Positions 19,197-27,058 of a stretch of DNA of 64,000 nt are shown piece after piece. The notes beneath the pieces are model-generated. The model ran no database searches and was not told the origin of the DNA. It worked only from the letters and a program-made list of their open reading frames with translations. Position 1 is the stretch's first letter; every line of letters begins with the position of its first letter. Position numbers and translations under genes: made by a program. The stretch lies in NCBI GenBank assembly GCA_030424975.1, contig JAUHVY010000001.1, forward strand, positions 1,299,093-1,363,092, in the 5' to 3' direction. The stretch comes from Alphaproteobacteria bacterium (GTDB taxonomy: Bacteria > Pseudomonadota > Alphaproteobacteria > Micavibrionales > Micavibrionaceae).

Positions 19197-19748
19197 TTAA
19201 GCAGCTTGCGCCACAGATGGTGCCATTGCATTTTCACCTGCGATGACCGCCGCTACGGCATTTACAGTTGCCGCAATACGTACTGCCGCCTGAATATCAG
19301 AAGATGTCATTCCCGCCTTACGCAGCTCGGCCTCGTGCGCATCAATGCACATACCACAGCCGTTAATCGCGGATACCGCCAATGACCATAGCTCGAAATC
19401 AACCTTATCAACACCCGGCTTACCGATGATGTTCATACGTAATTTCGCAGGCAATGTTTGATATTCTTTGTTCTTCGCAATATGCACAAAGCGATAATAG
19501 ATATTGTTCATCGCCATAATAGCCGCTGCCGCCTTTGATGCTTCTAATGCTTCGGCAGATAGGTGCTGTGATGCTTCGGCCTCGATTGCCGCAATCACAT
19601 CCGCATTCCCGGTCGCCAAAGCCGATGCCAAAAACGTACCCCAGTGCTGCTGCGGTGTTAATGTTTCATCAGAGGCCAAGCTTGAAAGATTTAACTTAAT
19701 ATCCTTTGCATAAGCCGGTATTTGACCTTTCAGTGTTTCTACAGACAT
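19197..19748 (-). CDS. ahpD: AhpD-type alkylhydroperoxidase
   Basis: The 183-residue carboxymuconolactone-decarboxylase-fold protein carries the redox motif [18 protein letters not shown] (about residues 130-147). This holds the CxxC pair and the downstream His of the AhpD proton relay. AhpD is known as an adaptor that reduces AhpC and also has weak peroxidase activity. It sits 29 bases after a nitroreductase gene and downstream of ahpC, consistent with a peroxide-defence operon. GGAGAA lies 5-10 bases before the ATG. Confidence 0.92.
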   Translation of the reverse strand: MSVETLKGQIPAYAKDIKLNLSSLASDETLTPQQHWGTFLASALATGNADVIAAIEAEASQHLSAEALEASKAAAAIMAMNNIYYRFVHIAKNKEYQTLPAKLRMNIIGKPGVDKVDFELWSLAVSAINGCGMCIDAHEAELRKAGMTSSDIQAAVRIAATVNAVAAVIAGENAMAPSVAQAA

Positions 19749-19777
19749 AATTTTCTCCTTTTATTACGCACTAAAAT

Positions 19778-20380
19778 TTAAAATTTATTTCCGATTACAG
19801 TTGTATCGTAATCATTTAAAACGCCGCGCGGGAACGCCGCTTTTTCGGCTTTTCCGATTGCCATCATCATGCCGATCACATGATCATTCGGCAGATTTAT
19901 AATTTCCGCGACCTGTGCTTGATCAAAGCCCATCATCGGGCATGTATCATAGCCCATCGCCTTCGCCGTTAGCATCAAGGTTTGCGCCGATAACCCAACC
20001 GAGCGAAGCGCCTCATCTCTTTGCAATTGCTCCTTCTCCTCATAAAATGATGTAATCATCGACACCATTAAATCAGTGGTTTCGGGCGGCGCATTACGCC
20101 AATATTGTGCAGGATCCTTTTCCCACGCCTTTACATCCGCGCATATCACCAACAATTCAGAAGCATCAGTTACCTGTGGCTGATCCCATGCAACTTGCCT
20201 TATGTTTTGTCGCACCGCTTTATCGGTTATGCGCACAAAACGCGTATGTTGTATATTGAACGAAGACGGCGCAAGCATCGTTAATTCAATCAACTTTTTA
20301 AAATCCTCTTCCGGCATGGTATGCGCCGCGTCATAGGATTTTACAGAGCGCCTTTGCTCTACCGCATCAAATACATTCAT
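19778..20380 (-). CDS. Nitroreductase family protein
   Basis: The 200-residue FMN-dependent nitroreductase fold is shown by RRSVKSYD near the N-terminus (FMN phosphate contacts), APSSFNIQHTRFVRI at about 37-51, and the C-terminal GMMMAIGKAEKAAFPRG region. Such enzymes reduce quinones, nitroaromatics or enals using NAD(P)H. Placement between ahpC and ahpD suggests a detoxification or AhpC/AhpD-reduction role; the donor system is otherwise not visible, as no ahpF occurs here. Confidence 0.85.
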   Translation of the reverse strand: MNVFDAVEQRRSVKSYDAAHTMPEEDFKKLIELTMLAPSSFNIQHTRFVRITDKAVRQNIRQVAWDQPQVTDASELLVICADVKAWEKDPAQYWRNAPPETTDLMVSMITSFYEEKEQLQRDEALRSVGLSAQTLMLTAKAMGYDTCPMMGFDQAQVAEIINLPNDHVIGMMMAIGKAEKAAFPRGVLNDYDTTVIGNKF

Positions 20381-20409
20381 CTTATTCTCAAAATTTCTTT
20401 ATTTCAGAA

Positions 20410-20458
20410 AACCCACGCAGCCCGATGTTTTTAAGAGTATCAGGGGGTTCGGGCTGCG
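20410..20458 (-). terminator. Terminator or attenuator between ahpC and the nitroreductase gene
   Basis: A 10-bp stem (20416-20425 with 20449-20458) has a 23-base loop. On the minus strand it is followed by GTGGGTTTTC. It may partly terminate ahpC transcripts, letting ahpC be expressed above the downstream genes. Confidence 0.55.
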
Positions 20459-20483
20459 CAGTAAACTTTACAAGCAATGCAAA

Positions 20484-21077
20484 TTATGCAGCAACTTTAA
20501 TCGCTTCTGCAGATGCATCAATTGTGTCGCCGCCAACCGGACGGTTACACGGGCATAGCTCGTCTGATTGTAGCGCATCAAGGATACGCAATGTTTCTTT
20601 TGGGTTACGGCCAACATTCAAGCCGTTCACAGAAACATGTTGAATAACATTGTGTGGGTCCACGATGAATGTTGCGCGCAAGGCAACACCTGCATTCGGC
20701 TCACGCACACCAAGTGCATCAATCAAAGAACCGTTTGTGTCTGCGAATGACCACTGACCCAAGCTTTTTAGCTCAGGGTGTTCACGACGCCATGCAAGCT
20801 TACAGAATTCGTTATCTGTAGAACCACCAAGAACAACAGCATCACGGTCATCAAATTCTTCGTTCAATTTCGCGAACTCAACGATTTCTGTCGGACATAC
20901 GAAAGTGAAGTCTTTCGGATAGAAGAAGAACACCTTCCACTTACCTTCAAAGCTTTTTTCTGTGATTGTTTCAAACGCGCTCTCGCCATTTTCTTCATGA
21001 ACATTAAAGCCCGGCTTTACGCCTGTGATTTCAAACTCAGGAAGCTGATCGCCAATACCTAGCATATTTCTCTCCAT
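20484..21077 (-). CDS. ahpC: Peroxiredoxin AhpC
   Basis: This typical 2-Cys peroxiredoxin of 197 residues reduces hydrogen peroxide, organic peroxides and peroxynitrite in the cytosol. The peroxidatic Cys lies in FYPKDFTFVCPTEIVEFAKL (about residues 52-71), the conserved Arg in DALGVREPNAGVALRATFI, and the resolving Cys in SDELCPCNRPVGG. A GGAGAG Shine-Dalgarno is well placed. It is divergently transcribed from oxyR, and the reducing partner AhpD is encoded downstream. Confidence 0.95.
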   Translation of the reverse strand: MERNMLGIGDQLPEFEITGVKPGFNVHEENGESAFETITEKSFEGKWKVFFFYPKDFTFVCPTEIVEFAKLNEEFDDRDAVVLGGSTDNEFCKLAWRREHPELKSLGQWSFADTNGSLIDALGVREPNAGVALRATFIVDPHNVIQHVSVNGLNVGRNPKETLRILDALQSDELCPCNRPVGGDTIDASAEAIKVAA

Positions 21078-21210
21078 TTAAATTAGTCATTAGTTATATT
21101 TAACGGAGGCAGAATGCACAGATTCTCTTATAAAATCCAACAAGTAATTCCTGTATTTAAAATCGAAAAAAACGATAGTAAAAATAAATTAAATTCGCTA
21201 TATTCCATAG
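21078..21210. promoter_or_regulatory. Divergent ahpC/oxyR control region
   Basis: This AT-rich 133-base intergenic region separates ahpC and oxyR. Tetramers that resemble OxyR half-sites occur near the oxyR start (ATAG at 21175, CTAT at 21198, ATAG at 21207), but their spacing does not match the ATAG-N7-CTAT tandem consensus. I therefore infer the regulatory role mainly from the divergent gene arrangement. Confidence 0.5.
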
Positions 21211-22098
21211 ATGAGCAGGCCAACAATCAGACAAATCGAATATTTAATCGCGCTGGAACATGAAAAATCGTTCAGCAAAGCGGCGGTTTATTGCAATGTG
21301 ACACAATCCACCCTTAGCGCAGGCATAAAGGATTTAGAAATCGTCATCGGGCAAAACCTTGTGAACAGATCAGGTCGCAAAATAAGCCTCACCCCCCTCG
21401 GGAGCGAAACCGTCGAACAAGGGCGAAAAATTTTACGTGATGTCGACCATATCATGGCGCGTGCCAAAGCCGCCCAAGCACCGCTAAGCGGCACAATTCG
21501 CCTTGGTGTTATCCCCACCATCGCACCATACTTGCTACCTTATATTTTACCGGAGCTTCAACAAAGCTTCCCTGCCCTAGAATTACAGCTATACGAAGAT
21601 ATGAGCGCGCGCTTGGTTGAAATGCTGCATACACGCAAGATTGACGCAGCCATCATCGCCTTCCCCTATGAAACAGAAGGCATGGAACAGCACAATCTGT
21701 TCGAAGAGGAATTTTATCTTGCCTCCCCTAAGAACAAATCCCTGCCTGATAATTTATCCGTTAAAGATATTAAGCCCGAAGAGCTACTGCTTCTGGAAGA
21801 TGGCCACTGCCTGCGCGATCACGCACTGAGCGCATGCAAATTGCAACTGCCACACCGCAGAAAAACATTCAGCGCCACCAGCCTGGCAACCCTCATACAA
21901 ATGGTAGGACACGGATATGGCGTCACCCTGTTACCTGAAATGGTTGTAAAACATGCGCCAATGCCAAATGGCATTACACTTGCGCCTTTTAAAACCCCTG
22001 CACCGAAACGACAAATCGGCATGATCTGGAATGTCAGCACACCACAAAAACGTGACTTACAAGAATTATGTGAAAAACTAAGGGATTTTCTTGCCTAA
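21211..22098 (+). CDS. oxyR: Hydrogen peroxide-inducible regulator OxyR
   Basis: This is a LysR-type regulator of 295 residues. The N-terminal helix-turn-helix is QIEYLIALEHEKSFSKAA followed by NVTQSTLSAGIKDLE, and the substrate-like domain starts about residue 92. The segment GHCLRDHALSAC contains two Cys nine residues apart, exactly the spacing of the peroxide-sensing C199/C208 disulfide in E. coli OxyR. This makes the assignment much stronger than generic LysR. Divergent ahpC, a nitroreductase and ahpD are the natural targets. It is the only gene of its unit. Confidence 0.93.
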   Translation: MSRPTIRQIEYLIALEHEKSFSKAAVYCNVTQSTLSAGIKDLEIVIGQNLVNRSGRKISLTPLGSETVEQGRKILRDVDHIMARAKAAQAPLSGTIRLGVIPTIAPYLLPYILPELQQSFPALELQLYEDMSARLVEMLHTRKIDAAIIAFPYETEGMEQHNLFEEEFYLASPKNKSLPDNLSVKDIKPEELLLLEDGHCLRDHALSACKLQLPHRRKTFSATSLATLIQMVGHGYGVTLLPEMVVKHAPMPNGITLAPFKTPAPKRQIGMIWNVSTPQKRDLQELCEKLRDFLA

Positions 22099-22172
22099 AT
22101 GATGATTTTTTTGTAAAAGATGATCAAATAATGATAATATTAGAAAACGTTTTTAATTAACGGGTGATTGAA

Positions 22173-22586
22173 ATGACCAGCGGCAAAACACTTAACGGTA
22201 TTGATCTAAAAACTTTCGGCAGCCTTCAGGATCGCTTCTTTGAAGATGCGCAGCCTGCAACAAACGATCTTGAACAAGACGTCCAAGAATATACAGATAC
22301 GTTGAAAGAGGCACTTATCCAACGCTTTCACGGTGATGACAATGCGCTTGATACTTTCAAGCTAGCGATGCGCCAGCGCTCTGCCCTTGTAAATGATCCG
22401 CAAGTTAAGCAAGACCCCGACACGCACACATATGTTAAAGGTACAATGGCGATTGCGGAAAACGGCAGCCCCGCTGACTCTTTAGAGCTCACTGCGAAAT
22501 TGCATGCCGATGGCTTGGACCCGACATATAAAGGCGAAGCCATTGTCGCGGAAAGCGCACCTGCACAAGCTGAGCCTATTTTATAA
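22173..22586 (+). CDS. Hypothetical acidic protein, 137 residues
   Basis: This is an unrecognised soluble protein with no signal peptide, rich in Asp, Glu, Ala and Leu. An N-terminal helical part (LQDRFFEDAQPATNDLEQDV) and an Ala/Pro-rich tail are visible. ATG 22173 is preceded by GGGTGA at 5-6 bases; an in-frame GTG nine bases earlier is the alternative. It is a single-gene unit between oxyR and trhO. The composition and layout resemble other orphan acidic proteins in this window. Confidence 0.7.
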   Translation: MTSGKTLNGIDLKTFGSLQDRFFEDAQPATNDLEQDVQEYTDTLKEALIQRFHGDDNALDTFKLAMRQRSALVNDPQVKQDPDTHTYVKGTMAIAENGSPADSLELTAKLHADGLDPTYKGEAIVAESAPAQAEPIL

Positions 22587-22634
22587 GCGAATCTTTGATT
22601 GATTTTTTCATCCTGTTTGGATATATATCGCGAC

Positions 22635-23576
22635 ATGGAAAAGAACACAGAATATAAAGTTGCGGCTTTATACCGCTTCACCGATGTTAAAGACATTCAG
22701 TCTTTGCGAGAGAAAATCTATGCCTTCGCAGAAGAAAACGCGCCGAGCATGTGCGGAACACTGCTGATTGCACCTGAGGGTATTAACGGAACGATTGCCG
22801 CCCACCCGTCTGAAATGGACAAAATGGTCGCCTTCTTGGATGACACGCTAAACATCAGCAAAGATTCTGTTGCATGTGAATTAAAATATTCATCCGCATC
22901 ACAAAAACCGTTTAACCGATTTAAGGTGCGCAAGAAGAAAGAACTTATTACGTTGCGAAAGCCGGAGGCCAATCCTTTGGAGCGTGTCGGAACATATGTC
23001 ACCCCAGAGGAATGGAACGACCTTATCAATGATCCGGATGTTATTTTGGTTGATACGCGTAATGATTACGAAACCAAAGTCGGTATTTTTGACGGTGCTA
23101 TCGATCCTGATATGAAAATTTTCACCGAGTTTCCAGAATGGGTAGAAAAAAACCTTGATCCGGCAAAGGATAAAAAGGTCGCCATGTTCTGCACAGGCGG
23201 CATCCGCTGTGAAAAAGCCAGCGCATATATGCTCGCCCATGGCTTCGAAAATGTTTACCACCTGAAAGGCGGCATTCTTAAATATCTTGAAACCATCCCT
23301 GCTGATGAAAGCAAATGGAAAGGTGAGTGCTTTGTTTTTGATCAACGCGTATCCGTCGGACACGAATTGAAAGAAGGTGACTGGGTTGTTTGCCACGCAT
23401 GCCGCGAACCACTATCCGCCGCAGAAATCCAGCGCAAAGAATACGAAAAAGGTGTGTCATGCCACCACTGCATTGATACCTTAACACCTGAAAAAGAAAA
23501 AGGCCTGCGTGATCGTCAGAGATATTACAGCTCGCTATACCCCGATGCACAATCGGAAGATTCACAACAAGCGTAG
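22635..23576 (+). CDS. trhO: tRNA uridine(34) hydroxylase TrhO (rhodanese family)
   Basis: TrhO performs oxygen-dependent 5-hydroxylation of U34 in several tRNAs, the first step toward cmo5U/mcmo5U. The 313-residue product has the N-terminal TrhO domain (ALYRFTDVKD, then GTLLIAPEGINGTIA). A rhodanese domain follows (VILVDTRNDYETKVGIF) with the active Cys in MFCTGGIRCEKASAYML. A Cys-rich C-terminal part (CHACREPLSAAE, CHHCIDTL) resembles a zinc-binding module. The ATG at 22635 fits family N-termini; the open frame extends 12 codons upstream without support. Confidence 0.93.
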   Translation: MEKNTEYKVAALYRFTDVKDIQSLREKIYAFAEENAPSMCGTLLIAPEGINGTIAAHPSEMDKMVAFLDDTLNISKDSVACELKYSSASQKPFNRFKVRKKKELITLRKPEANPLERVGTYVTPEEWNDLINDPDVILVDTRNDYETKVGIFDGAIDPDMKIFTEFPEWVEKNLDPAKDKKVAMFCTGGIRCEKASAYMLAHGFENVYHLKGGILKYLETIPADESKWKGECFVFDQRVSVGHELKEGDWVVCHACREPLSAAEIQRKEYEKGVSCHHCIDTLTPEKEKGLRDRQRYYSSLYPDAQSEDSQQA

Positions 23577-23578
23577 AT

Positions 23579-23603
23579 AAAGGGCTTCTTCGGCCCTTTT
23601 TTT
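23579..23603 (+). terminator. Terminator of trhO
   Basis: An AAAGGGC/GCCCTTT-type stem (23579-23585 with 23593-23599) and a T run follow the trhO stop immediately. Confidence 0.8.
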
Positions 23604-23670
23604 AAATTTCTATTGATACGACGCGCATTTTTTGCTGTTATGTAAAAAAATAATAAAACAGGGAGCTGAT

Positions 23671-24273
23671 ATGCCAAAAACAGACTTAACACCTGCAGGG
23701 GTAAGCTTTAACAGACTAATTAAAGACATCCAGAGCAACGGTCACATTACACAACATTTCACGGATTGCTATGCCCGCATTACAAACGAGTATATGCATA
23801 TGGAAGATTACGTTAACCAAGCTGAGCAATTCACAGAGGATCGCGAACAAGCTCACGAAATGGTCGCAGAAATGTTTGCACGCGCATTCGAAGAAGCCGA
23901 CCTCCTCCTGCCTGATATAAAAATCAACGACTGGCTTGGCTGCTACATGAACGACATCATCACCGAAAGACAAAACGGTATCGCGTCTAACACCGAGGAA
24001 AGCATCAACGACATCGACCCCACCGATCTGTTTCAAAAATTGACAACAGGCGAAACGGAGCACGTCAAAGCCCTACAAAAAGAAATTGCACGCACCATGA
24101 TGGATTTAAACAACGATGGGCGACGCGCATTACTTGAACACCTATCAGACCCAAGCACAGATTTACCACAAGATGTGAAAGACGCCCTAATGGCAAACCA
24201 ACGTCTGAAAATATTATATTTAGGGAACAACAAGCCACCCGAAAACGATATTGATGCATCCCCGAATTTATAG
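23671..24273 (+). CDS. Hypothetical acidic helical protein, 200 residues
   Basis: This is an unrecognised, acidic, mostly helical soluble protein without signal peptide or membrane segment. Segments such as VNQAEQFTEDREQAHEMV and IARTMMDLNNDGRRALLEHL are strongly amphipathic. DLNNDGRRALLE faintly resembles an EF-hand loop but lacks the full ligand set. The ATG at 23671 has GGGAG 6 bases upstream; 13 codons further upstream are open but unsupported. It is a single-gene unit after the trhO terminator. Confidence 0.75.
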   Translation: MPKTDLTPAGVSFNRLIKDIQSNGHITQHFTDCYARITNEYMHMEDYVNQAEQFTEDREQAHEMVAEMFARAFEEADLLLPDIKINDWLGCYMNDIITERQNGIASNTEESINDIDPTDLFQKLTTGETEHVKALQKEIARTMMDLNNDGRRALLEHLSDPSTDLPQDVKDALMANQRLKILYLGNNKPPENDIDASPNL

Positions 24274-24351
24274 CGCACACTATCGATACGGGCTGTATTG
24301 GCCAAACACAGATTCGCAATATAAATAATTATAATAAAACAATTATAACCA

Positions 24352-25044
24352 ATGAACGTACACCCGATTCTATACAGCTTCAGACGGTGCCCCTATGCGA
24401 TGCGGGCACGCCTCGCGCTCAATTCAGCGCAAATTACATACGAACACCGTGAAATCGTGTTACGTGATAAGCCTGCACATATGCTGGAAATCTCACCGAA
24501 AGGCACCGTACCGGTACTCATTACCCCAGAAAAGAAGGTAATCGAAGAAAGCATCGACATAATGCACTGGGCCCTATCGCAAAATGATCCTGCGCACCTC
24601 ATACCCGATCAACACCGAACCGATATATACACCCTGATAGAACGCAACGACGGTGCATTTAAACACAACCTTGATCGTTACAAATACCCAAACAGATACC
24701 CTGACGAAAAGCTAGAAAACCTTGGCGAACATGCACGCGACAAGAACACAGGAACACTAAGAGATTACGACGCCCGCATCGCGCAAAATGGCGGCCTTTC
24801 GGGTGAGAAAACCACCCTGGCGGACTTGGCTATCTTTCCATTCGTCAGGCAGTTTGCGCATGTTGATCGGGACTGGTTTTACGCCCTGCCGCTACCCAAC
24901 CTGCAAGCATGGCTCAAAAAACACATTGAAAGCGATACCTTCAACACCATCATGATCAAATTCGAAACATGGGCACCCGAATCAGAAAAGACATACGCCA
25001 ACATCAACAACAAAAACAACAGCTTATTGAAAATCGATGCATAA
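24352..25044 (+). CDS. Glutathione S-transferase family protein
   Basis: The 230-residue protein has a thioredoxin-fold N-terminal domain opening PILYSFRRCPYAMRARLAL, with a Cys-Pro active-site motif like omega/beta-type enzymes. ISPKGTVPVLI (cis-Pro) follows, then EESIDIMHWAL. The C-terminal helical domain includes TTLADLAIFPFVRQFAHVD. Members conjugate glutathione or act as thiol transferases; the substrate is unknown. It is monocistronic and converges on the sensor gene of the sigma-factor cassette. Confidence 0.85.
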   Translation: MNVHPILYSFRRCPYAMRARLALNSAQITYEHREIVLRDKPAHMLEISPKGTVPVLITPEKKVIEESIDIMHWALSQNDPAHLIPDQHRTDIYTLIERNDGAFKHNLDRYKYPNRYPDEKLENLGEHARDKNTGTLRDYDARIAQNGGLSGEKTTLADLAIFPFVRQFAHVDRDWFYALPLPNLQAWLKKHIESDTFNTIMIKFETWAPESEKTYANINNKNNSLLKIDA

Positions 25045-25091
25045 CGAAAACACCGATTCAAAAACCAATTACAGCCAATTACAACATTAAA

Positions 25092-25643
25092 TCAAAGATC
25101 AGCCGGCTCGCCCGAATGCTCCTTTGGAGTCGGAGGCGGGTTATCACCATGATGCCCCGGAGGCGGTGGCGGCATATGCTTCATTCTGGCATCCCCCTTA
25201 TCACCACGGCGATCCTTACGATAAAAATGACCGCCAATAACTTTACGTGAAATCATTTTTGTAAACTTCTCACGCTCCTCCAAAGTGAGTTTAGGCGCAA
25301 CCTCGGCATAAAGCTCCAACCGTCTTTCAGCAACACCTTTTTGGAAATCTGCAAACCGTAACACAAAAGCATTATACGCAGCCTCATCAAACGGATCAGC
25401 CTGTCCAATTTCCTCAAACTGACGCATATAATCCAAGACCTCCTGCTTTACCTTCACAATACGATCTTTACGCTGTGCAAAAGCATCCTTTAAAATTTGC
25501 CTGGATTCCGGTGACAGCTCCTCAACGTCCCTATGCCAATCTGATTTCTTGTAATGATGTACCCCTTGCCCAACAAGCGCGCCCATCAACAAAACGTTTA
25601 ATAACAATGATACCGTAAAGACGGCTTTCAGGCGTTTACTCAT
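25092..25643 (-). CDS. Periplasmic heavy-metal sensor (CnrX/CpxP-like)
   Basis: The 183-residue protein has an N-terminal membrane anchor (VFTVSLLLNVLLMGALVGQG). A helical periplasmic domain of the Spy/CpxP/CnrX type follows (LSPESRQILKDAFAQRKDRI, then LTLEEREKFTKMI). A Pro/His-rich tail (MKHMPPPPPGHHGDNPPP) could bind metal ions. In CnrYXH systems CnrX senses nickel or cobalt and releases a sigma factor through CnrY. Its start overlaps the stop of the small membrane gene upstream by four bases (ATGA), in one operon with the ECF sigma factor. Confidence 0.82.
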   Translation of the reverse strand: MSKRLKAVFTVSLLLNVLLMGALVGQGVHHYKKSDWHRDVEELSPESRQILKDAFAQRKDRIVKVKQEVLDYMRQFEEIGQADPFDEAAYNAFVLRFADFQKGVAERRLELYAEVAPKLTLEEREKFTKMISRKVIGGHFYRKDRRGDKGDARMKHMPPPPPGHHGDNPPPTPKEHSGEPADL

Positions 25644-25972
25644 AAGAAGCTATCCCCTATCTCTAAATTTGAATAAAAGAACACATTACCGACATCCGAT
25701 GTGCTCGCGACCACGTCTTGCGTGATAATCAGATCACTCCCCCCCAAATAAAAGCCCAGCACCAAAACAACCGCCATAACAGCAACAGGCTGTGGTATCA
25801 GTATGTTTTCAAACACAGCGCCCCATAACGACCTTTTCTTTTGTGATGGCTTTTCAACGGCATTCGTTTGCGCCACATTCAATGCAGAGCGGGTAATACG
25901 ATCCGTTAAATTACTTCGCATTTCCGGTACAGCTCTGTTTTTCAATAAAATATCTAATTCATCATGAACCAT
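25640..25972 (-). CDS. Small membrane protein, probable anti-sigma factor (CnrY-like)
   Basis: The 110-residue protein has a cytosolic N-terminal part of about 65 residues, one membrane segment (VAVMAVVLVLGFYLGGSDLI) and a short periplasmic tail. No database family is obvious from sequence. Its position between an ECF sigma gene (11-base overlap) and a heavy-metal sensor gene (ATGA overlap) makes it a strong candidate anti-sigma factor equivalent to CnrY. This is inference from context and topology. Confidence 0.72.
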   Translation of the reverse strand: MVHDELDILLKNRAVPEMRSNLTDRITRSALNVAQTNAVEKPSQKKRSLWGAVFENILIPQPVAVMAVVLVLGFYLGGSDLIITQDVVASTSDVGNVFFYSNLEIGDSFL

Positions 25973-26555
25973 ATTTTTTATCCTCTTCCGATATAACGCC
26001 GCGGCGAATTAGGGAATCTCGTAACCCCGCCTTAGCGCGCATGATCAGCGATTCCACGGCCTTAACGCCGACATCCATAATTTCTGCGGTTTCTTTATTG
26101 GTTACCCCCTCATAAAAGGAAAGGTTAAGGGCAATACGCTGCCGCTCCGGCAATTCTTGTATTGCCTCCTCCAGATACGCATTTTTCTGCGCCTCCTCCA
26201 ATACGTCTACCGCCGTATCTCTATCATCTTTAATACGATCCAACGCATCAGAAACCGTCGTTTTTTTATGTTTTCTGTGATGATCAATCGCCTGGTTGGT
26301 GACAACACGGTAAAACCATGTCGTAAATTTTGCACCACGCGCATTATCCCAAACCTCCGGACGTTGCCAAAGCTTCAAAAAAGCATCTTGAACAATATCT
26401 TCCGCGTCATCCTGATTTGAACATATGCGATACGCCGCAACGTAAAACATTTTGGTATGACGTTCTACCAAAACAGAGAAGGCCCCATGATCACCTTTTT
26501 GCACGCGATCCATGAGGTCTTCATCTTTCATATCATCATTCACTGATGCTGCCAT
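25962..26555 (-). CDS. ECF-type RNA polymerase sigma factor
   Basis: This is a 197-residue sigma-70 family member with region 2 (FSVLVERHTKMFYVAAYRI, then DAEDIVQDAFLKLWQRPEVW) and region 4 (LPERQRIALNLSFYEGVTNK, then VESLIMRAKAGLRDSL). The linker is short, as in ECF factors. ATG 26555 has AGAGG close by; the frame extends 15 codons further. It is the second gene of a four-gene unit: EF-hand protein, sigma, anti-sigma, sensor. By analogy with CnrH it is expected to drive metal- or envelope-stress genes and its own operon. Confidence 0.9.
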   Translation of the reverse strand: MAASVNDDMKDEDLMDRVQKGDHGAFSVLVERHTKMFYVAAYRICSNQDDAEDIVQDAFLKLWQRPEVWDNARGAKFTTWFYRVVTNQAIDHHRKHKKTTVSDALDRIKDDRDTAVDVLEEAQKNAYLEEAIQELPERQRIALNLSFYEGVTNKETAEIMDVGVKAVESLIMRAKAGLRDSLIRRGVISEEDKKYGS

Positions 26556-26609
26556 ATATCCTCTGCTTTCAAATGCGGGGCCTATAATTCGCATCGTCAA
26601 AATTAGCCT

Positions 26610-26951
26610 TTATTCAGCAGGAGCAGAATTCTTTTCTTTCATTTCCTGCTTTTTTTGCTGCCACTTCTCGCGCATTTTTTCGCCATACGCTTTCGCTTCT
26701 TCTTTTGTTACTTCATTGTCATTGTTTTCATCCATCTCAATGAAGCGCTCTTCAGCGTGTTTCATAAACTCTTCTTTTGTAATAACGCCATCTTGGTTTG
26801 TATCTTGCTTATCAAACATTTTTTCAAGCATTTTACCTTTATGATGCGGCTTTCCGTCTTTTTTACCCTCATGATGATCTGCATAGGCCGCTACAGAAAA
26901 TGCCATTGGAACAGCTGCTAGCGTTGCTACTAATAAAAATTTCTTATTCAT
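26610..26951 (-). CDS. Periplasmic EF-hand protein
   Basis: The 113-residue precursor has a signal peptide (FLLVATLAAVPMAFSVAAYA, cleavage near YADHH). A His/Lys-rich stretch follows, then two EF-hand loops: DTNQDGVITKEEF (canonical) and DENNDNEVTKEEA (Gly replaced by Asn). The C-terminus is a Lys/Glu/Gln-rich helix. It probably binds calcium or another cation in the periplasm. It lies 54 bases before the ECF sigma gene on the same strand and may be its target or a cation buffer in the same circuit. ATG 26951 is preferred because the signal peptide starts there. Confidence 0.85.
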   Translation of the reverse strand: MNKKFLLVATLAAVPMAFSVAAYADHHEGKKDGKPHHKGKMLEKMFDKQDTNQDGVITKEEFMKHAEERFIEMDENNDNEVTKEEAKAYGEKMREKWQQKKQEMKEKNSAPAE

Positions 26952-27058
26952 AATAATACCCTTCGTCTTTGCGTTTGGTTTGTATGTATTAAACACAATA
27001 CGTAAGAGGTATGTTCCACCCTTCGCAAATAATGATTTTTTTTAGTCTATAAAAAAAA

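Noticed and set aside
21172-21210. OxyR binding site near the oxyR start
   Set aside because: ATAG/CTAT tetramers exist, but the spacing does not fit the known tandem pattern; kept only as a regulatory region.
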